A stretch of 64,000 nt of DNA from Cumulibacter soli (GTDB lineage: Bacteria > Actinomycetota > Actinomycetes > Mycobacteriales > Antricoccaceae). Positions 1 through 7,202 of this stretch are shown here, one piece after another. The position numbers and the translations under genes were made by a program. The stretch lies in NCBI RefSeq assembly GCF_004382795.1, contig NZ_SMSG01000008.1, positions 62,001 through 126,000 on the forward strand, written 5' to 3'. Positions within the stretch are counted from its first letter, which is position 1, and each line of letters opens with the position of its first letter. Below the pieces are notes generated by a model. It searched no databases. It was not told the DNA's origin and was given only the letters and a program-made list of their open reading frames with translations.

Positions 1-1256
1 ATGTGGTGTCGTTCGCAGCGGTCGGGGGTGGCTTGGCAGGTCGGGAATGAGCAGCCGTGGTCTCGGGCGATGAGTGCGTGAGTCTGATTCTCGGTCGCGA
101 TGCGACGGGTGCGCCCGAACGCTACGATGCCACCGGTGTCGGTGATCCACGTGGGGATCAGCATTGCTTCGTGCGCGAGGTGTGTGAGGTCGTTGATGGT
201 GATCCGGTCGCCGCCGGAGATGGTGCCGATCGCTGCCCAGTCGTGTGTGTCGTGGCTGGGGTCGTTGTTCGCGTGGAGGGCGGTGAGTAGGTCGTTGAGG
301 TTGACGGTCAGGTGCACGGTGGCGGGAGTGCCTCCGGTGGCCGGTACACCGCCGGCGGTGGCCAGTAGGTATTGCAGGGCTTCGTTGAGTCCGTCGTGGG
401 TGCGTTGTTCATAGCTGCGGGTGTCGCGGGTGCGGTCTTCGGCGGGGTGTGGTGCGCTATAGGGGCCGATGGCTGCCTCGAAGCGGGCTTTTAACTCTCG
501 GGTGAGAAAGCCGTGAATGCGGTACGTGCCGTCGGCGCGTTCGGTGCTGATGTTGATTGCGCGTCGCGCGTGCGCGAGGTGACCTCGGGGGAGGCGCCCG
601 TCGGGGGCGAGGACGTCGTCGATTTTTTGTGCGACGCGGTGTAGGTCGTTGGTGCCCATGCCGTGGGCGTGGTGCACGAGTGTCTGTTCTGCTGTGGTGC
701 GGTCGGCAGGTTCGAGGTCGGCGTTGGTGCGTAGGCGGCGCATGGCGGTGCTGATGATGTCGACTTGGTCGCGAGAGAGTTCTCCGGCGCGTACTGCTGC
801 CGCGAGCGTGGGCAGGTTGGGTGAGCCTTCGCCGGCGCTGAAGGAGTTGGTGGGAAGTATGTGGTCGGCGCGGCGGGCGCGTGCGCGCGCTTCTGCGGGC
901 CGGATCCGCAGCAGTTGTGCGAAGGCGTGCGCGGTGCTGGATGTGCACGTGTACTTGCCGAGTTCTTCGAGTAGCCCGGCTTCGTACAGGTGGCTTTCGA
1001 TGATGATGCATCGGGCCTGCTGAGACTCGAGCTCCCGAGCGAGCGCGATCAGTCCCTCGGGGCCAAGGGCGCCGAAGTCGCCGCGGTCGCCGACCGCGAT
1101 CAACGCATCAACAGCCGCCGCCATCTGGTCGAGTGCCGAACCGATTTCCGAAGCGAGCGATTCAGCCGCACCAGCCAGGGGTGAAGACCGATCGTGGCTG
1201 GCGCTGATGGCCAGCACGTCCGCGGAGACGTACCGCGCGTGATGCGACTCCAACAC
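1..1256 (-). CDS. DUF222 / HNH endonuclease domain protein (13E12-repeat type), 3' end cut by window edge
   Basis: An open frame with no stop runs from 1256 leftwards off the window (418 residues visible). The last visible residues, 401-418, show the HNH entry motif: C402 and C407, then C414 and the paired H417-H418 (C-x4-C ... C-E-R-H-H). The first ~330 residues are the helical DUF222 region typical of actinobacterial 13E12-repeat proteins. The start is GTG at 1256, chosen because a strong GAGGGAGG lies at 1263-1270 with 6 nt spacing and an in-frame TGA sits at 1269-1271. These proteins occur in many copies in actinobacterial genomes; nuclease activity is assumed from the fold and a cellular role is not established. 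The rest of the HNH domain lies outside the window. It lies downstream of the tetR gene on the same strand, with a 131-bp gap. Confidence 0.88.
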   Translation of the reverse strand, partial: MLESHHARYVSADVLAISASHDRSSPLAGAAESLASEIGSALDQMAAAVDALIAVGDRGDFGALGPEGLIALARELESQQARCIIIESHLYEAGLLEELGKYTCTSSTAHAFAQLLRIRPAEARARARRADHILPTNSFSAGEGSPNLPTLAAAVRAGELSRDQVDIISTAMRRLRTNADLEPADRTTAEQTLVHHAHGMGTNDLHRVAQKIDDVLAPDGRLPRGHLAHARRAINISTERADGTYRIHGFLTRELKARFEAAIGPYSAPHPAEDRTRDTRSYEQRTHDGLNEALQYLLATAGGVPATGGTPATVHLTVNLNDLLTALHANNDPSHDTHDWAAIGTISGGDRITINDLTHLAHEAMLIPTWITDTGGIVAFGRTRRIATENQTHALIARDHGCSFPTCQATPDRCERHH

Positions 1257-1387
1257 GACCAACCTCCCTCAGCGAATCCACGGTTCAAAGTACTGATCTC
1301 ATCGTACACATGTTCGAATCATGATGCATTAGTTGTAACTCCCGTCCTGGAGTACACCTCCGGTGATCGCCGTCGAGCGGTTCGAAA

Positions 1388-1966
1388 CTATGTGGACAGC
1401 AGAGGTTCGAGTCGCGCGAGATAACTCTTGATGAGCGCCAGCGCGTCACGCTCAGATAGCTGTCGCGCCATCAATAGCGACGCGACCCCATGCGCTAGTC
1501 CCATCACCTCAAGTGCGAGTCGGCGCGCGATGGTTGCGGTGAGATCGGGCCGCAGGATGTCGGCAAGTTCATCTGCGAGCCCGCTCAGGTGGGACTGATA
1601 TGCCTGGCCGGCGACCCCTGGATCCGAGATCGACAGTGCCTCTAGGGAAACTCCTAGGCGATGGAAGTCCTCGCTGACTGTATCGGTCGGCAACGCCTCG
1701 TCGAAAAACAGCTTGATCACGTCAAGTGGCGCCTTGCTGCCCTCGTGTTGGACGCGAGCCCGCCACCGTTGGACGCTCTTCTCGGCCAGGCGCTCGAGAG
1801 TCGCGCTGAGAAGTTCGTCTTTCGTGTTGCCGTAGTACTGGACGAGTCTGAGTGACACGTCTGCTTCCGCGGCCACGGCTCTCATGGTGACGGCGTTGAT
1901 CCCGCCGCGGGCTAGAAGCCGCTCTACGGCTTCCATGATCTGCGCTCTGCGTTCCTGTTCCGACAT
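1388..1966 (-). CDS. TetR/AcrR-family transcriptional repressor
   Basis: 192-residue TetR regulator, probably controlling the divergent MFS exporter. The N-terminal helix-turn-helix (about residues 20-55, ending in a QYYG-N-T-K-D-E-L-L stretch) is typical; the C-terminal ligand domain is divergent. The frame is open upstream to 2038, but the start at 1966 (protein beginning M-S-E-Q-E-R-R) is preferred: it has a GAGGGGGG ribosome site and leaves the two operator palindromes at 1989-2022 outside the gene. The layout (divergent, shared operators) is the classical TetR/efflux arrangement, so autoregulation plus drug- or metabolite-induced derepression is inferred. Confidence 0.88.
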   Translation of the reverse strand: MSEQERRAQIMEAVERLLARGGINAVTMRAVAAEADVSLRLVQYYGNTKDELLSATLERLAEKSVQRWRARVQHEGSKAPLDVIKLFFDEALPTDTVSEDFHRLGVSLEALSISDPGVAGQAYQSHLSGLADELADILRPDLTATIARRLALEVMGLAHGVASLLMARQLSERDALALIKSYLARLEPLLST

Positions 1967-1988
1967 ACGACCCCCCTCGCCGTAACGA

Positions 1989-2022
1989 TGATACATTCGT
2001 ATCAACTGATACGTGCGTATCA
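1989..2022. promoter_or_regulatory. Twin palindromic TetR operators between tetR and MFS gene
   Basis: Two copies of TGATAC-N4-GTATCA lie at 1989-2004 (spacer ATTC) and 2007-2022 (spacer GTGC), with centres 18 bp apart. Both 6-bp arms are perfect in both copies. The right copy ends where the MFS ribosome site (AAGGAGGGG, 2022-2030) begins, so occupancy would block that transcript directly; the left copy is 22 bp from the tetR start. That this TetR is the binder is inferred from position. Confidence 0.75.
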
Positions 2023-2031
2023 AGGAGGGGT

Positions 2032-3411
2032 ATGCCATCTCCGTCGCAACGACTCGCTTTGTGTGCGTCGTGTCTGGCCCAGCTGATCGTCGTGCTGGAT
2101 GTGTCCGTGGTAAACGTGGCCTTGCCCTCGATCCAAGTAGACCTCGGGCTAGGGCGGGTCTCTGCGTCGTGGGTGGCGATGGCCTACAGCCTCGGATTTG
2201 CCGGATTGCTCCTCGTGGGAGCGCGCCTGGCGGACGTTGTGGGGGTCGCCAGGTTGCTCGCCTGGAGCGTCTTCGCCTTCGCCTTGGCGAGCCTGGTCGG
2301 GGGCCTGGCGACGGAGGGGTGGGTACTCATCTCGGCCCGTGCTGCGCAGGGCATCGCGGCCGCTGCGGTGTCTCCGGCGACGTTTACCCTGTTGACGATT
2401 ACCTACTCCCAGGGGACCGAGCGTACGCGGGCCATCGCAATCTGGACCGCAGTGAGCCTGGCTGGTGGCGGGCTGGGCAACATCGCCAGCGGGATTCTCA
2501 CCGAGTTCATTTCGTGGCGTGCCACGCTACTGATCAACCTGCCCATCGGTGCCGGCGTCATCATCTCCGCGTTTGTGCTTCATCGGCGAGCAGTCGATCG
2601 ACGTGCCTCGGGTCGCATCGACTTGATCGGCGCAATATTGACGTCCGCTGCGTTCGCGTGTGCCACTTATGCGCTGTCCGTGGCCGGTGAACCCACCCTG
2701 AGTGCGGCTGCGATTGCGGCAGGATCGGTGGCGGTCGTGCTGTTCGTCCTGTTGGTCATGCAGCAGCGCCGAACGCTCGAAAAACTTGTACCGGATGATC
2801 TCGTCGGCGATCGGGTCATCGTCCTGGGAAACATCGCGACGGCGTTGACTGGCGCATGCTTCCAGATCGCTCTGTGGTACTTCCTGACCTATCGGTTTCA
2901 GACCCGATTCGACTTCTCGCCGACGCAAGCCGGTGTCGCCTTCGTCCCACTGACAGTGATCATGCTGGTTGTGAACTTGTGGGTCACGCCGCGCCTGATG
3001 AAGCGGCGCGCACCCCGATCGCTAGTTGCGGCAGGTGCGGCGATTGCGGTCCCGGGCTTGATCTGGCTCGCAGCCTTCGACGAGGGAGCCTTGGCCATCA
3101 CCGTCCTGGTGCCTACCGTCGTTGTCGGCATCGGCGGTGGCTTGGTGAACACACCATTGGCCACGCTCGTCACCGCAGGGGTCCGACCCGAGCACGCTGG
3201 TGCGGCGTCCGGCCTGATGAATACCGCAAAGCAGTTCGGCGGTGCGATCGGTGTCGCTGTGGCAAGCGCGGGCACGGTCATCACGGGTGCCGACAGAATC
3301 GCGTTCCTCGTCATGGCGGTGGCTGTCCTCGCCGTTCTTGCCATGGCGGCCGCGATCAAAGTGGACCGCGACGGATTTCCGCGTGAAACGACGCCGCCGG
3401 CTAAGACTTAA
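2032..3411 (+). CDS. MFS transporter, DHA2 (EmrB/QacA-type) drug efflux
   Basis: 459-residue integral membrane proton antiporter of the major facilitator superfamily. Residues ~13-40 carry the drug-exporter motif D1 (L-D-V-S-V-V-N-V-A-L-P-S-I), and a motif-C-like glycine-rich segment (G-G-G-L-G-N-I-A-S-G) near residue 145 is typical of DHA2 exporters. The length suggests 12-14 membrane helices. The ATG at 2032 follows AAGGAGGGG with 1-2 nt from the last G (4-6 nt from the AGGAG core). It is transcribed divergently from a TetR gene with shared operators, so it is likely induced by its own substrate. The substrate is unknown. Confidence 0.9.
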   Translation: MPSPSQRLALCASCLAQLIVVLDVSVVNVALPSIQVDLGLGRVSASWVAMAYSLGFAGLLLVGARLADVVGVARLLAWSVFAFALASLVGGLATEGWVLISARAAQGIAAAAVSPATFTLLTITYSQGTERTRAIAIWTAVSLAGGGLGNIASGILTEFISWRATLLINLPIGAGVIISAFVLHRRAVDRRASGRIDLIGAILTSAAFACATYALSVAGEPTLSAAAIAAGSVAVVLFVLLVMQQRRTLEKLVPDDLVGDRVIVLGNIATALTGACFQIALWYFLTYRFQTRFDFSPTQAGVAFVPLTVIMLVVNLWVTPRLMKRRAPRSLVAAGAAIAVPGLIWLAAFDEGALAITVLVPTVVVGIGGGLVNTPLATLVTAGVRPEHAGAASGLMNTAKQFGGAIGVAVASAGTVITGADRIAFLVMAVAVLAVLAMAAAIKVDRDGFPRETTPPAKT

Positions 3412-3452
3412 CCACCCCACGGTCCTTGCGTCGCGATTGGGCAAGCGATGCT

Positions 3453-3481
3453 GTGACAGTTATATGCAGATCGCATACAGT
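3453..3481 (+). promoter_or_regulatory. Leaderless promoter with operator palindrome in the spacer
   Basis: GTGACA (3453-3458, -35-like), 17-bp spacer, TACAGT (3476-3481, TAnnnT -10) and seven further bases to a GTG codon at 3489, which is where transcription should begin. No Shine-Dalgarno is present. The palindrome TATGC-AGATC-GCATA at 3463-3477 fills the spacer and overlaps the -10, as expected for a repressor site; the MarR gene at the end of the same transcript is the obvious candidate binder. Confidence 0.6.
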
Positions 3482-3488
3482 TGCGATC

Positions 3489-3869
3489 GTGGATAACGCA
3501 TTGGAAGAGGCCATCAACGAGTGGCACGAGGCCGTGAACTCCGGTGATCTGCAATGGTCGGCGACGTCAGTTTCAGACCCGGTTGTCGTACTCGGACCGA
3601 AAGGTGCAGGGCCGATTTCGGCGAGTCAGTTCGCTGAGTGGGTTCAGCGATCAGGTATTCAACTGATACCCCGGTCGTGGCATCCGATCAGTGACCGACT
3701 GATGGTCGTTGAACAAGACGCCGCTTGGCCGCAGAACCAAGCGCCGACGCGCGTCGCGACGGTGTTTCGGGTGACAGGTGCGAAGGTCACGGCCGCCCTA
3801 CGGTTGCCGGATCTGCGCTCAGCGCTGGAGTTGGCGTACGTCTGCCGCGAGATGGCCGCGACAGAATGA
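3489..3869 (+). CDS. NTF2/SnoaL-like small protein of unknown function
   Basis: 126-residue protein from GTG 3489. The pattern (N-terminal amphipathic helix E-E-A-I-N-E-W-H-E-A-V-N-S-G-D followed by short beta strands) resembles the NTF2/SnoaL/DUF4440 cone fold, but no catalytic residues can be assigned. The GTG start is chosen because a -10 element lies exactly 7 nt upstream, suggesting a leaderless mRNA; the frame is open further upstream to 3426. It overlaps the following MarR gene by ATGA (3866-3869), so the two are translationally coupled. It could bind or convert the ligand sensed by the MarR. Confidence 0.65.
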   Translation: MDNALEEAINEWHEAVNSGDLQWSATSVSDPVVVLGPKGAGPISASQFAEWVQRSGIQLIPRSWHPISDRLMVVEQDAAWPQNQAPTRVATVFRVTGAKVTAALRLPDLRSALELAYVCREMAATE

Positions 3870-4327
3870 ACGCTCCGGGTCCCGGTGAGGTCTTGTTCGG
3901 CTTCGTTCGGTACTGGTCGCGGCGCGCCAGGTCGGGCGATCGGTCTGTCGCCGAACAGGGACGGTTGGTCCTCGCGACCGAGTCGGTGGCGGGGCTGCTC
4001 AGCCGTGGCGAGCGTGCGAGCGTGAACGCCGTCGCCGATGAGATCGGCGTTGACCAGAGCGTGGCCTCTCGTTTGATGAGAAACGCAGCCGATGCGGGCT
4101 ACGTGACGATGACCAAGGCGCCGTCAGATGGGCGCGGACGCGAGGCGACGGTCACACCAAAGGGGCGCACCGTCATCCGTCAGGCGCACGAATGGCAGGA
4201 ACGAGTGTTCGACGAACTGACGGTTGGTTGGAGTCAGCAGCGACGTGACGATTTCCAGGCCGCATTAGCCGAGCTGATCGAGCGGTCGCGCGCGATCGAT
4301 ACGCGAGTCACACACATGACGCGATGA
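3866..4327 (+). CDS. MarR-family winged-helix regulator
   Basis: 153-residue MarR repressor. The winged helix spans about residues 45-105: recognition-helix segment V-D-Q-S-V-A-S-R-L-M-R-N-A, then a wing with S-D-G-R-G-R-E-A-T-V-T-P-K-G. The ATG at 3866 overlaps the stop of the preceding gene (ATGA); the frame is open upstream but would run far into that gene. Its stop codon lies inside the stem of the terminator at 4324-4363. It is inferred to repress its own operon through the palindrome at 3463-3477. Confidence 0.85.
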   Translation: MNAPGPGEVLFGFVRYWSRRARSGDRSVAEQGRLVLATESVAGLLSRGERASVNAVADEIGVDQSVASRLMRNAADAGYVTMTKAPSDGRGREATVTPKGRTVIRQAHEWQERVFDELTVGWSQQRRDDFQAALAELIERSRAIDTRVTHMTR

Positions 4328-4363
4328 GGGGGTGTGCGCCGGAGTCGGCGTACACCCCCTCAT
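4324..4363. terminator. Bidirectional stem-loop terminator
   Basis: 18-bp arms (4324-4341 and 4346-4363) with one G-T wobble and the 4-nt loop GAGT, between the convergent MarR and SDR genes. There is no long T-run, which is usual in high-GC actinobacteria. Confidence 0.8.
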
Positions 4364-4378
4364 GGGCGGAACAGGGCG

Positions 4379-5155
4379 TTACTTGGCGCCTTGACCGTCG
4401 TCGATCTTCACGATGGTCCCAGTGACAGCCTCCGAAGCAGGGGAGACCAGGAACAGCAAGGTGCTGTCCATCTGCGGCGGCTGGGCGATCCGCTTGCGCG
4501 GTGTCGCGGCCGCCAGGTCGCCCTGGCGCTCGAGCATGCCGTCCATCATCTCGCTGGCGAACATGCCGGGTGCGATGCCGTTCACGTTGATGTTGAACTT
4601 CGCCCACTCGGCCGACAGTGCTTCGGTCATCCGAACGATGCCGGCCTTGGTGATCGAATACAGCGCCGCGCCGTTGCCGTTGTAGCGGAACGCGCCCATC
4701 GAGGAGATGTTCACGATGCGTCCGCCGCGCTTCTCCGCGATCAGCCGGCGAGCGAACTCGGCGGCCAGAATGAACGGCGCGCGCAGGTTCGTGTCAAAGA
4801 CGGCGTCGATGAGTTCGACCGGCATCTTCGTGACGTACTGCGCGTCCGGAATACCTGCGTTGTTGACCAGAATGGTCGGCGTGCCGACGGCGTCGACCGC
4901 GGCCTGATACGCGGCGAAAATCGAGTCGGTGTTGGTGGCATCCATCTCGATTGCGACAGCGTTGCCGCCGGCGCCCTTAATGTCAGCGACCAATTCGTCG
5001 AGGCGATCCTTGCGGCGCGCTGTCGCGACGACGGTCGCGCCGGCGGCAGCCAGCGTCTGGGCGAACCGACGGCCTAGTCCGGAACTCGCACCGGTGACGA
5101 AGGCGACGTCGCCGGTGAGGTCCGCGCTGTTGTTGGGCAGCGGGAAGTTGCTCAT
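4379..5155 (-). CDS. SDR-family NAD(P)-dependent oxidoreductase
   Basis: 258-residue classical short-chain dehydrogenase. The Rossmann motif T-G-A-S-S-G-L-G lies at residues 21-28, N-N-A-G near 95, then Ser followed by Y-S-I-T-K as catalytic Tyr/Lys. The start at 5155 has GGAG 8 nt upstream; longer in-frame starts to 5245 would run into the upstream gene. It is the second gene of a two-SDR operon with a 40-bp gap, divergent from a TetR. It probably oxidises or reduces a hydroxyacyl-CoA or alcohol; the substrate cannot be told. Confidence 0.9.
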   Translation of the reverse strand: MSNFPLPNNSADLTGDVAFVTGASSGLGRRFAQTLAAAGATVVATARRKDRLDELVADIKGAGGNAVAIEMDATNTDSIFAAYQAAVDAVGTPTILVNNAGIPDAQYVTKMPVELIDAVFDTNLRAPFILAAEFARRLIAEKRGGRIVNISSMGAFRYNGNGAALYSITKAGIVRMTEALSAEWAKFNINVNGIAPGMFASEMMDGMLERQGDLAAATPRKRIAQPPQMDSTLLFLVSPASEAVTGTIVKIDDGQGAK

Positions 5156-5195
5156 ACCAATACTCCAATGAAAGTGTTGATCGCCGGTTGCCGGA

Positions 5196-5987
5196 CTACT
5201 TCGGGGGCATCCGGATCGCGCCGTCGAGTCGGACGACCTGACCATTGAAGTAGACGTTGCGGTTGAGCTCGAGAACGAAGGATGCGAACTCCTTCGGGTT
5301 GCCCAAACGCTTCGGGAACGGCACCGACTTCTCCAGGTTGGCGAAGACCTCGGGTGCGCGATCGCCGACGGCGAGCATCGGCGGGGTGGCGAAGATGCCC
5401 GGCAGGATCGTGTTGGCGCGGATGCCGAAGTTCATCAGGTCGCGAGCCAGCGGCAACGCCAGACCAGCGACGCCCGCCTTGTTCGAGCCGTAAGCGATCT
5501 GGCCGATCTGAGCATCCTGAGCAGCGACCGAACCGGTCAGCGTGATGCAGCCGCGCTCGCCGTCCTCAAGCGGCTCCAGCGACGCCATGCCGAGCGCGGC
5601 AAGCGAGGCCAGTCGGTATGACGCGACCAAGATCCCGTTGGCCGAGTAGGCGTAGTCCTCGGTGGAGAAGCGGGTGAGCTCGCCGGTCTCGCGGTTCTTG
5701 GAGAGGGTCTTGCCGCCGCGGGAGGTCTGTGCGCAGTGCACCAGAATGCGCTCCTGGCCGTTCGCTGCGCGCGCTTCCTCAAAGCCATCGATGACGCTCT
5801 GCTCATCGGTGACGTTCACCTTGTGGAAGGTTGCGCCGATCTCGGCTGCGACGGCTTTGCCGCCTTCCTCGTTCATGTCGAAAATCGCGACCTTGACGCC
5901 CTGTTCCGCGAGTGCGGTGGCGCTGGCCCGTGCGAGACCGGACGCGCCGCCGGTGACGACCGCCGAAACGCTGCTGTCGAGCTTCAT
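5196..5987 (-). CDS. SDR oxidoreductase, 3-hydroxyacyl-CoA dehydrogenase type II (HSD17B10)-like
   Basis: 263 residues. The nucleotide motif T-G-G-A-S-G-L-A is at 12-19 and the catalytic Y-G-S-N-K lies in Q-I-A-Y-G-S-N-K-A-G-V-A-G. The following A-R-D-L-M-N-F-G-I-R-A-N-T-I-L-P-G-I-F-A-T-P segment matches the HSD17B10/FadB2-like type II 3-hydroxyacyl-CoA dehydrogenases. NAD-dependent oxidation of 3-hydroxyacyl-CoA in beta-oxidation is therefore likely. It is first gene of the operon, with a GGAGG site before 5987. The divergent TetR at 6143 presumably controls it. Confidence 0.9.
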   Translation of the reverse strand: MKLDSSVSAVVTGGASGLARASATALAEQGVKVAIFDMNEEGGKAVAAEIGATFHKVNVTDEQSVIDGFEEARAANGQERILVHCAQTSRGGKTLSKNRETGELTRFSTEDYAYSANGILVASYRLASLAALGMASLEPLEDGERGCITLTGSVAAQDAQIGQIAYGSNKAGVAGLALPLARDLMNFGIRANTILPGIFATPPMLAVGDRAPEVFANLEKSVPFPKRLGNPKEFASFVLELNRNVYFNGQVVRLDGAIRMPPK

Positions 5988-6045
5988 GAATCCTCCGTTG
6001 TTCCTTAGTTCGCAGTGCTATGAATCCAGTACCTGCAGGTTAGAC

Positions 6046-6059
6046 TGAGTGCTCGCTCA
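6046..6059. promoter_or_regulatory. Probable TetR operator
   Basis: TGAGTG-CT-CGCTCA, an imperfect palindrome (5 of 6 arm positions) in the 155-bp gap between the divergent SDR operon and TetR gene. A second perfect 10-bp palindrome, ACCTGCAGGT, lies at 6031-6040. Assignment to the neighbouring TetR rests on position only. Confidence 0.45.
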
Positions 6060-6142
6060 ATGTCATCCCGGATCGGATCTACGGATGGGCGACACCCGAA
6101 GCCGTTGGACCTCTCGGTACAGAAACGCGATAAAGTCGCCGT

Positions 6143-6784
6143 ATGCTTGAATCGCTCGGTCTCGCCGATGACGTTACGGACCAGCCCGCAGCATTGCCTA
6201 CGACGGCCCGCGGGCGTCGGCGTCGCGAGGCGATTGTCGATGCAGCGACCGAAGTGATGCACGCGAACGGAATCTTTCAGTCCAGTCTCGACGAAGTGCT
6301 TGACCGCGGCGGAGCTGGGAAGTCCCAGCTGTACCACTACTTCGGGGGCAAGCAGGAGCTCATTCGTGCGGTCATCGAGCGCCAGCTCGAGAACGTGCTG
6401 GCCACCGAGCCGACGTTCGATTCGGTACGGACGTGGCGCGGCCTCGAGCAGTGGCGTGACGCGTTCCTCGCGCGGCACGCCACAGAATCTGGGCCGCTGG
6501 GATGTCGACTGGGCAAGTTCGCCGGCGAGTTGGACAACGATGAGGCATTACGCCCGGTATTGGTGGCGGCGTTCGAGGAATGGCGCTCGCATATGACCGC
6601 CGCGTTCGCTCGGATACAGGCGCGCGGAGAACTGCGCGTGGACGTCGATCCCGAGACGATGTCGAAGTCACTGATGGCGGCGATCCAGGGCGGACTTTTG
6701 CTGGGTCGGCTGCGGCGTGACGTCGATGCGTTGACTCACTCGATCGAGATGGCTTTTGGGTATCTCGGTACGTTCCGGGTCTAG
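6143..6784 (+). CDS. TetR/AcrR-family regulator
   Basis: 213 residues with a helix-turn-helix at ~25-75 (R-R-R-E-A-I-V-D-A-A, then K-S-Q-L-Y-H-Y-F-G-G-K-Q-E-L-I). The C-terminal half (G-P-L-G-C-R-L-G-K-F-A-G-E-L) resembles the TetR_C_6 AcrR-like family. It is divergent from the two-SDR operon and likely regulates it. The first ATG, at 6143, is taken; a start within the next 20 codons is possible because the N-terminal ~20 residues lie outside the domain. Confidence 0.85.
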   Translation: MLESLGLADDVTDQPAALPTTARGRRRREAIVDAATEVMHANGIFQSSLDEVLDRGGAGKSQLYHYFGGKQELIRAVIERQLENVLATEPTFDSVRTWRGLEQWRDAFLARHATESGPLGCRLGKFAGELDNDEALRPVLVAAFEEWRSHMTAAFARIQARGELRVDVDPETMSKSLMAAIQGGLLLGRLRRDVDALTHSIEMAFGYLGTFRV

Positions 6785-6832
6785 GCGCTGCATGGAGTCG
6801 GTCACAACCGGCGGTCAGACTGGTTCAAATCT

Positions 6833-6879
6833 GTACCGCTTGGTACGCTTTGATGGTTAATCACGGCAACACGGTTGCC
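6833..6879. promoter_or_regulatory. Inverted repeats upstream of the cysteine-leader ORF
   Basis: The stretch 6785-6902 holds no gene. It carries GTACC-N4-GGTAC (6833-6846, perfect) and GGCAAC-ACG-GTTGCC (6865-6879, perfect). The first may be an operator and the second an operator or an early leader hairpin. No convincing -35/-10 pair was found. Confidence 0.4.
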
Positions 6880-6902
6880 CCGTTGCAGAAGGGTGTTGAG
6901 TC

Positions 6903-7007
6903 ATGACGAAGTCTTCGTACGCTCCGCCCATGCCCAAGCAGCCCGCGTTGACCGTGCGTCGCACGATCGACTTCATGCGCACCTGCACCTGCACCTGTTG
7001 CCGCTAG
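6903..7007 (+). CDS. Cysteine-rich regulatory leader peptide (uORF)
   Basis: 34-codon ORF beginning M-T-K-S-S-Y-A-P-P-M and ending T-C-T-C-T-C-C-R-stop: four Cys codons among the last seven sense codons (6984-7001). AGAAGGG at 6887-6893 is a ribosome site with 9 nt spacing. Actinobacterial leaders with C-terminal Cys tracts are known to sense cysteinyl-tRNA supply and control sulfur-metabolism operons by attenuation. Here the operon downstream encodes an importer plus SsuD/MsuE-like desulfonation enzymes, which fits. A shorter in-frame start exists at 6930. A function in trans is not expected; the act of translation is the likely signal. Confidence 0.8.
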   Translation: MTKSSYAPPMPKQPALTVRRTIDFMRTCTCTCCR

Positions 7008-7008
7008 T

Positions 7009-7034
7009 ATCCAGGCCCTGTTGAGGGGCTGGAT
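7009..7034 (+). promoter_or_regulatory. Leader hairpin abutting the uORF stop (attenuator candidate)
   Basis: 11-bp arms with one mismatch (7009-7019 and 7024-7034) and a GTTG loop, starting 2 nt after the uORF stop at 7005-7007. A ribosome stalled on the Cys codons would cover its 5' arm. It has no U-tract, so it may act with Rho or by altering downstream folding rather than as an intrinsic terminator. A second perfect hairpin, GCCGCG-CAAC-CGCGGC, lies at 7115-7130. The rest of 7035-7202 shows no gene. Confidence 0.55.
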
Positions 7035-7202
7035 GCGACGATGGAGTCCTGACCTCCGCGATTGATTCGTGCGGATCTGAGACTCATTCCGTCGCCACCG
7101 CAGTTAAACCCGCCGCCGCGCAACCGCGGCTCGCGATCTGTTACTTCTGCGCGCTGTCCCACTTTCCTGGTCAGCCTAAAGTTCTCAAGGAATACCTAGC
7201 GA

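Noticed and set aside
457-1011. 184-codon Arg/His-rich minus-strand frame near the left edge
   Set aside because: It is an alternative frame of the DUF222/HNH gene, whose own frame is open over 418 codons and ends in an HNH motif.
2013-2690. 225-codon plus-strand frame overlapping the MFS gene
   Set aside because: Same-strand shadow in another frame of the MFS gene; its sequence is Arg/Gly-rich without any domain.
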